A stretch of DNA of 64,000 nt, taken from assembly GCA_032622095.1 (NCBI GenBank), contig CP136064.1:256163863-256227862 (forward strand), written 5' to 3'. Each line of letters opens with the position of its first letter. Position 1 is the first letter of the stretch. This document shows positions 59,087-64,000 of the stretch, piece by piece. A program made the translations under genes and the position numbers. Origin of the DNA: Siphonodentalium dalli. Its lineage: Eukaryota; Mollusca; Scaphopoda; Gadilida; Siphonodentaliidae. The notes under the pieces were generated by a model that made no database searches, was not told the origin of the DNA, and saw only the letters and a list, made by a program, of their open reading frames with translations.

Positions 59087-60080
59087 ATTATTGGAATTTG
59101 TGGGTCATTCGCATTTATATAAGATAATGCACTGGTACAGAATCTGTAATGCTGCACCACCACAGCGTTGGGTTAAATGTGAAAGGTAACCTGTACATGG
59201 AATACTTGGGTTAAGAGAGTTCAATTTAAGTTCTACCAACAATATAGATCAAGATAAGCCACCTCACTGCTGACCCATTCATATCAATTATATAGCAGAG
59301 CTGTCAACAAATCACAGGAATTGTTTATGTTGAAAGCTGACATCTCTATTAAACCAATAACATTTATAATGACATCAGACCATCTGTAGAGTGATACTGG
59401 TATCTTCAGCTGTGCAAGGCAGCACATATGTCCAAGTCTACTGTTAATATCATGTGATGTGTATTGTTGAATCTTTATTTTAAATTAGATACCATAGCTT
59501 TCTTTATCAGATTATCTGCACATTGGTATAAGAGACATCAGAAAATAATATAGCCGTATCAATAGCTAAGTAGCCCAAAGGCATGGGATGGAATTGGTGA
59601 ATTGGGTTCAAAGTTGCTCCAAACAAATTTACCAGTACATAACACAAGATTTTGGACCGATTTAAACCGATTTGGTGTGGTGACTAGGAGTACCCTTGGC
59701 AGAGTTATAATGGTGTTAGTTTTTCAAATTTTGTTAACTTTAATTTTTTTTTTTTTAAATATTTAAACAATTTATTTTTTATTATATATATATTTTTATT
59801 TATTTATTTTGTTTTGTTAAATTGAGCAAGAATTTCGAAAAAGGGCCATAACTCAGTTAAAAATAGTCGGATCAGCCCCATATTCGAACTCGGTCTTTAT
59901 TTTGGGCTGAGAAACTCACATAACAAATTTGGTTGCGACCAGATAGAAAATGTTTCTACGGACGGACAGACAGATGGACCGACGGTACGACGGACAGACG
60001 GACGGACGACCGAACGAACGAACGACGAGTGGTCAAACCAGACAACGATACTATGTTTACCATAATTGGTATGGGTAAAC
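59087..60080. repeat. Dispersed repeat piece with (GACG/GACA)n microsatellite
   Basis: 59815-60080 reads GAAAAAGGGCCATAACTCAG, GGTCTTTATTTTGGGCTGAG, a GGACGGACAGACAGATGGAC microsatellite (59957-60028) and a closing hairpin ATGTTTACC...GGTAAACAT. The order suggests a dispersed element end. A T run lies near 59742-59756. The first 700 bases show nothing recognisable. Confidence 0.5.
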
Positions 60081-62279
60081 ATAAAAAGGTGTGATTATAG
60101 CACAAAACCAAAAACAATAATCTGTCGCGCTTATTATTGTAATATTGAACGCAATTTTTGCGATAGAAAGCGCGCTAAATTTAATACAGACCCGATAGTG
60201 TTATATTTATATTAGATAAATACTGTGCATATAGTGTACATATAGCATTTACAACTATAATTATATACACATCTAATACATTGTATCTATTTATACAATA
60301 AACAATATAGAAGAAGCAATAATTTGATTTAAATGTCACAATTGTTTAGCGCAAGATGTCGCAATATTAAGTGCAAAATATTGAGATATTAAGTGCAAAA
60401 TATTGCAATAATATCACAAGCGACATGGTTATAAGCGTTTCCACTTGCAATATTATTACGATATTGGGCGCGAAAATAGCGCGCTTAATATACCACTTCT
60501 TTTGACTGGTACTGTATATCAATAACAGCTAGTTGGGATTGGAACCTTCAAGATAACAGCAGATCCCATAATAAATGTGCGCAATGACTTGGTGACAATG
60601 TTCTCCTGTAGTCGCACATTTTCCATGAAATGTTAAAGCATGATGCATCAAACTGTATACTGGTATCACGACACTTAGTATCAATATCAGTGAGTCAGCC
60701 AAAGATAGTTTGATAAGAACATCCAACCAATAGTGTACTCCCGGTAAATTGTCGTAATAACTTGAGGATAACATGGCGAATGATGACAATGTCTCATATC
60801 CACACGTTTCAATGAAAATTGATGAACACGGGATGAATTGGTCCGTGTAATTGTAAAGTTGGAATTGTAGATATGTGATCATCCATCACTGCGTGGCGTC
60901 AGTTCATTGTTTACAGTGTTGTTGTTGCTGACATTGAAGCTCTTGTGAATTACACTGGTGCGTACATTACATGTACATGTATATCATATGTTGTAAATGT
61001 ACATGCATGTTCTTTGAAACAATCAGATTCAGAACACTGTCAACTGGATTGTCAACATTCTAATAGTAATAGCTGCTCGTTGTTGTTATTATTGTCGCTA
61101 TTAGTTGACATCGAAGCTCGTGTTAATTGTATCCTCATGTGTCAGTAAATGTGCCAGTGTTTTGATACTAAGTCACAACACTGTCAATTTCAACATCAGC
61201 ATTGAGTCGAATGAAGTCAGGTTACAGCCGACCCCGGATCATGCCATGATTGATTGGCATGAATCTCTACTCTCGAATTTAGTGGAAATTGTCAATGATT
61301 AAGCCGGTTTTCGTAGAATTTAAACTCGTCCGGTTATCAAAGGAACAGAAATCAGACCGTCTTAACAACTGTCCACAATCGAAAAGGTAACAGTTTCCCA
61401 AAAATCAATAGTTTGTGATCAAATACGCAACGCCAACGATAAATGGCGAATAAATGAGGTGAGTGCTAAAGCGGGAACTTAAACCCGGAATGAGAATAAC
61501 GTACTAATGAATATACGTACTGACCTGCATAACACAGAATGAATGCCGGATTAATAATACATATTAAATATCAGCAGAGTAATATTCAGTCATTCTGTAT
61601 GGAGTCATTGCCGTATATAATATGGTCGCCGATAAATATACTATTGAATTTTGACGACATGACTTTAAATTATGAAAATATTTAATTAGACAATTTTCAT
61701 GGGCACATAAAATAACGGTAAAAAACCGTCAAACTGATGAAACGGTATGGGACCGTCTATTATGACGGCCAGAAACCGTCGAACCGACACTATTTTCTAA
61801 CAGTGTAGGTAACCATATTTCCATTATTTGAAAGTCTATGAGTACGAAGTAATGTTACGCGGATGGCAGATTAGCCGGAATGCGAAAATACTAATTGTCA
61901 ATAGCAAATGTATCAAATACATGCTATATTATTTGCATACTAGTCCCATATACTTATTTAAGTTATCGTGTAGTCACTAATCACTGAGTGGCTTTAGTTT
62001 ACAGCCCGTATCAACATGTTTGTTTACACGATCATGTATGGCACTCGTTGCCCAATCCACTATCAGTCAATTAATTTGATTACGTCTTGTACGCGGAAAT
62101 TCGCAATTTAATTTATGGCTCCGGCCATAAATTAAATTTATATCAAATTATTAACTTTGATTTTAAGATAACGTATCAACCTGAAACTTTACAGAATATA
62201 TATATCTTCGACTCAAATTACTTATTTTTCTATATATTATCGATATTAGATCGTTGTTAATACCGAAAATTTATTGAAA
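60081..62279. other. No confident gene
   Basis: A minus-strand 117-codon ORF at 60882-60529 has one hydrophobic stretch (KLSLADSLILILSVVIPVYS) that loosely resembles a GPCR helix II, but no flanking exons or helix I could be read. 60340-60470 repeats GCGCAA/ATATTGCAATA motifs. 61711-61785 is ACCGT-rich. Nothing else is supported. Confidence 0.4.
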
Positions 62280-62369
62280 ATGGTTCGGTGTCGTTTTCGG
62301 TGCCAGATTAAGAAGGCGTGTCGAACGAGAGTGACAAACTATAAGCGTACGCGTGTTGTAAAAAAATAA
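62280..62369 (+). CDS. Tiny basic ORF (29 codons), overlaps next ORF start
   Basis: GAAAATGG gives a good start context at 62280. The peptide MVRCRFRCQIKKACRTRVTN and following KRTRVVKK is strongly basic with three cysteines. Its TAA overlaps the next ATG as TAATG. No family is recognised and chance is quite possible. Confidence 0.2.
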   Translation: MVRCRFRCQIKKACRTRVTNYKRTRVVKK

Positions 62370-62545
62370 TGGCTGAAGATTCCGGGCAAAGCGACACTGC
62401 TACTGAAGTAACATATTGGCTGTTCAAAGTGAATTATTCCAAGACTGACCCAATAATTGTTGATCTATACATCCATCGAAATCCAATCAAAACGGAACAT
62501 TACAAAAACGTACCAATAACAGAACTAATTAAAATAGCACAATAA
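62369..62545 (+). CDS. Small ORF (58 codons) starting in TAATG overlap
   Basis: The ORF begins MAEDSGQSDTATEVTYWLFK and continues with VNYSKTDPIIVDLYIHRNPI and KTEHYKN. It has mixed, protein-like composition, less AT-biased than the surrounding DNA, and a balanced acidic N-terminus. It could be a real small protein, a first exon or a transposon remnant. No signal peptide or motif is seen. Confidence 0.25.
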   Translation: MAEDSGQSDTATEVTYWLFKVNYSKTDPIIVDLYIHRNPIKTEHYKNVPITELIKIAQ

Positions 62546-63532
62546 TTAAAAAAATATTACAAATAGATTTTTTTGTCGTGAATTTGCTACCGAGAAGTCA
62601 CAAAACTAAGCTACAGCTTGCTTTGTAATGACACATGTTTGGACTAATTCCATTTGTTTTTCATAAGATATATTAATGCCAGTCTATTGAAAATATTCGA
62701 TTGCCACGTCCTAATAATGCAGTAACGGTGTTACTCTTGCTGAACATAAATGGTGGTCCCGCAAAGCGGTTTATCCAAAATAAAAAATGAAAGAAAAAAA
62801 AAAAAAAAAACGGATAGTACTTTCACAACCAAAAACAACGATAATGGTGTCCTCATAAAAATAAACCTCATGCGAATATGATTATGTTATGTCTGAGATG
62901 CCGAGAATGTATGCAGGTTTCCAGAACTTCAGTTACAACAACAAAACAACATCAGTAGCATATGCTATAAAATCTAATTGAAGATCGGAATTGGCTTTTT
63001 CCCCATACATCTATTGTCAGAAATTGCACATGGGATAACAAATAGTCTATGTTAATACCAATTAATAACAAATAGTCTATGTTAATACCAATTAGAACAT
63101 ATCAAACCAAACAAAAATTTAGGTACTGCAAGTATGTTTCCCTTAAAACATCGGCAATATATACATGTAGTAAACGGTGTCTGAGTCTCTATCCGAATGG
63201 GGCACAATCAGGACAGTGGCCTGCACAAAGCATGCAATCAGTCCAACCGCTACTGTGAGACACCATGGTAAAACAATCAATCGGTAGGGTGATCACAGGA
63301 AGCATTGCATCATTCACAAAACAGCTACTGGAAAATTAAAATCGTTATTGCCTGCATATCCAAAGTCCAGACAAACATCGGACTATAGTCCATCCATTTG
63401 GATGGAAAGGTTGGATTCTAGATCTAATAGAATGGTACCACTTTAAACAGCTGACACATACGCAACTTGAATTACCTGTGTTTTGATACATCTGGTTCCA
63501 TATATATACACCAGTACACACATGCCCTTTAT
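62546..63532. other. No gene; short tandem duplication
   Basis: A perfect 30-bp tandem duplication (ATAACAAATAGTCTATGTTA plus ATACCAATTA) occupies 63035-63094, and an A run lies near 62794-62810. No ORF is convincing. Confidence 0.6.
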
Positions 63533-63884
63533 CCCTTTACCCAACAAAACGGCCAAAACCGGCCAAATAAAGCCTAAAATATCTTCGGTCTGTCTCAATA
63601 GAACCATACAAATATGGATATCATTGGAACCGGCTCCTTGACCACATTGTGATAGTTACAGTTATGCCCCGTGCCAATGCATTCTCTTATATATGCGAGT
63701 CGACCATAGGTCGCCTCGCATATATAAGAGAATGCGTTGGCCATTTTTTCTTACATTCTTTAACAATTTTATAATTTTTAATGTGTTAAGCCAATGCATT
63801 CTCTTATATATGCGAGGCGACCTATGGTCGACTCGCATATATAAGAGAATGCATTGGCACAGGGCCTTTCTGTTGGGTAAAGGG
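63533..63884. mobile_element. piggyBac-like MITE, 352 bp, of two mutually inverted hairpins
   Basis: The ends CCCTTTACCCAACAAAACGG (left) and CCCTTTACCCAACAGAAAGG (right, other strand) are inverted repeats. TTAA follows the right end (63885-63888) and TTAT precedes the left (63529-63532). TTAA plus CCC is the piggyBac signature. Inside, 63674-63740 and 63791-63857 are 67-bp hairpins (CCAATGCATTCTCTTATATA...) that are reverse complements of each other apart from one base. Confidence 0.8.
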
Positions 63885-64000
63885 TTAAGCGAATGTGGGA
63901 AAGGAAATAAAATTACAGAAACAATATGGATAGGATGATCACTGGAAGCTGTTGACCATTCACCCTGATTCACCCAGAAAAAAAACGGCTTGCAAATAAG
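63885..64000. other. Right edge, nothing recognised
   Basis: Short unique-looking flank after the MITE. Confidence 0.4.

Larger units (their letters stand above)
50951..61806. mobile_element. Composite: ACCGT-rich TIR element carrying nested insertions
   Basis: CTACACTGTTAGAAAA at 50951 and its complement TTTTCTAACAGTGTAG ending near 61806 could be the two ends of one element. ACCGT/ACGGT clusters lie just inside the left end (50971), resume at 56357-56580 and recur at 61711-61785. The gap 50984-56352 is a TTAA-flanked element, and a LINE lies at 57300-59086. The reading as a single host element is inference; unrelated solo copies are possible. Confidence 0.35.

Noticed and set aside
60529..60882. 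First exon of a rhodopsin-like GPCR on the minus strand
   Set aside because: Only one hydrophobic stretch with a loose SLAD motif; helix I, conserved Asn, adjoining exons and a clear donor are missing.

Overview
The window is eukaryotic DNA, most likely from a marine invertebrate. Coding exons are very sparse and spliced (a C-type lectin domain split by a 1.7 kb intron). The rest is dense with LTR retrotransposon, LINE, Helitron, hAT-, MULE-, piggyBac- and Harbinger-like pieces, minisatellites and a SINE-like satellite. I cannot name the species; a lophotrochozoan or basal deuterostome is a guess from repeat style. No bacterial-type operon, CRISPR array or rRNA was seen.

Layout. 1-~7.75 kb: the 3' three quarters of a Ty3/gypsy LTR retrotransposon whose 5' end lies outside the window. 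Gag (open from base 1, three zinc knuckles) is followed by Pol (protease, RT, RNase H, H2C2, DD35E integrase, GPF/Y-like module). The two are joined by a textbook -1 frameshift signal: A_AAA_AAC abutting the gag stop, an 8-bp stem and a possible pseudoknot. Downstream lie a small membrane-like ORF and a PPxY-containing ORF behind a splice acceptor. 7.8-10.3 kb: two head-to-tail Helitron-like copies packed with TCAAGGTCA nuclear-receptor half-sites. 11.9-12.9 kb: 28-bp and 51-bp tandem arrays. 13.5-14.5 and 25.1-26.3 kb: two arrays of one 25-bp minisatellite, the second with a 119-bp higher-order period. 16.8-19.5 kb: a 245-bp inverted repeat pair. 18.4-28.5 kb: foldback elements, several with intact target-site duplications. 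30.87-38.70 kb: 18 apparently identical copies of a 431-bp satellite, each with two divergent tRNA-like Pol III promoter modules. 39.7-40.3 kb: LINE 3' end. 46.9-49.0 kb: last two exons of a minus-strand C-type lectin gene; its intron carries a minisatellite grown from the exon's own 5' splice site. 50.95-61.8 kb: a nest of DNA elements, with a TTAA-flanked element inside an ACCGT-rich element, plus another Helitron and a broken minus-strand LINE. 63.5-63.9 kb: a piggyBac-like MITE made of two mutually inverted hairpins.

How parts work together. Only the retroelement ORFs and the lectin exons look like functional protein-coding sequence. Gag, Gag-Pol (by frameshifting) and a probably spliced downstream product would form one retrotransposon expression programme. 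The lectin exons join in frame to give a complete CTLD. The rest is mobile or tandemly amplified DNA. The most novel signals are the self-propagated splice-donor array, the divergent tRNA-like satellite, the 73-81 bp foldbacks with perfect 9-bp duplications, and the inverted-hairpin piggyBac MITE.
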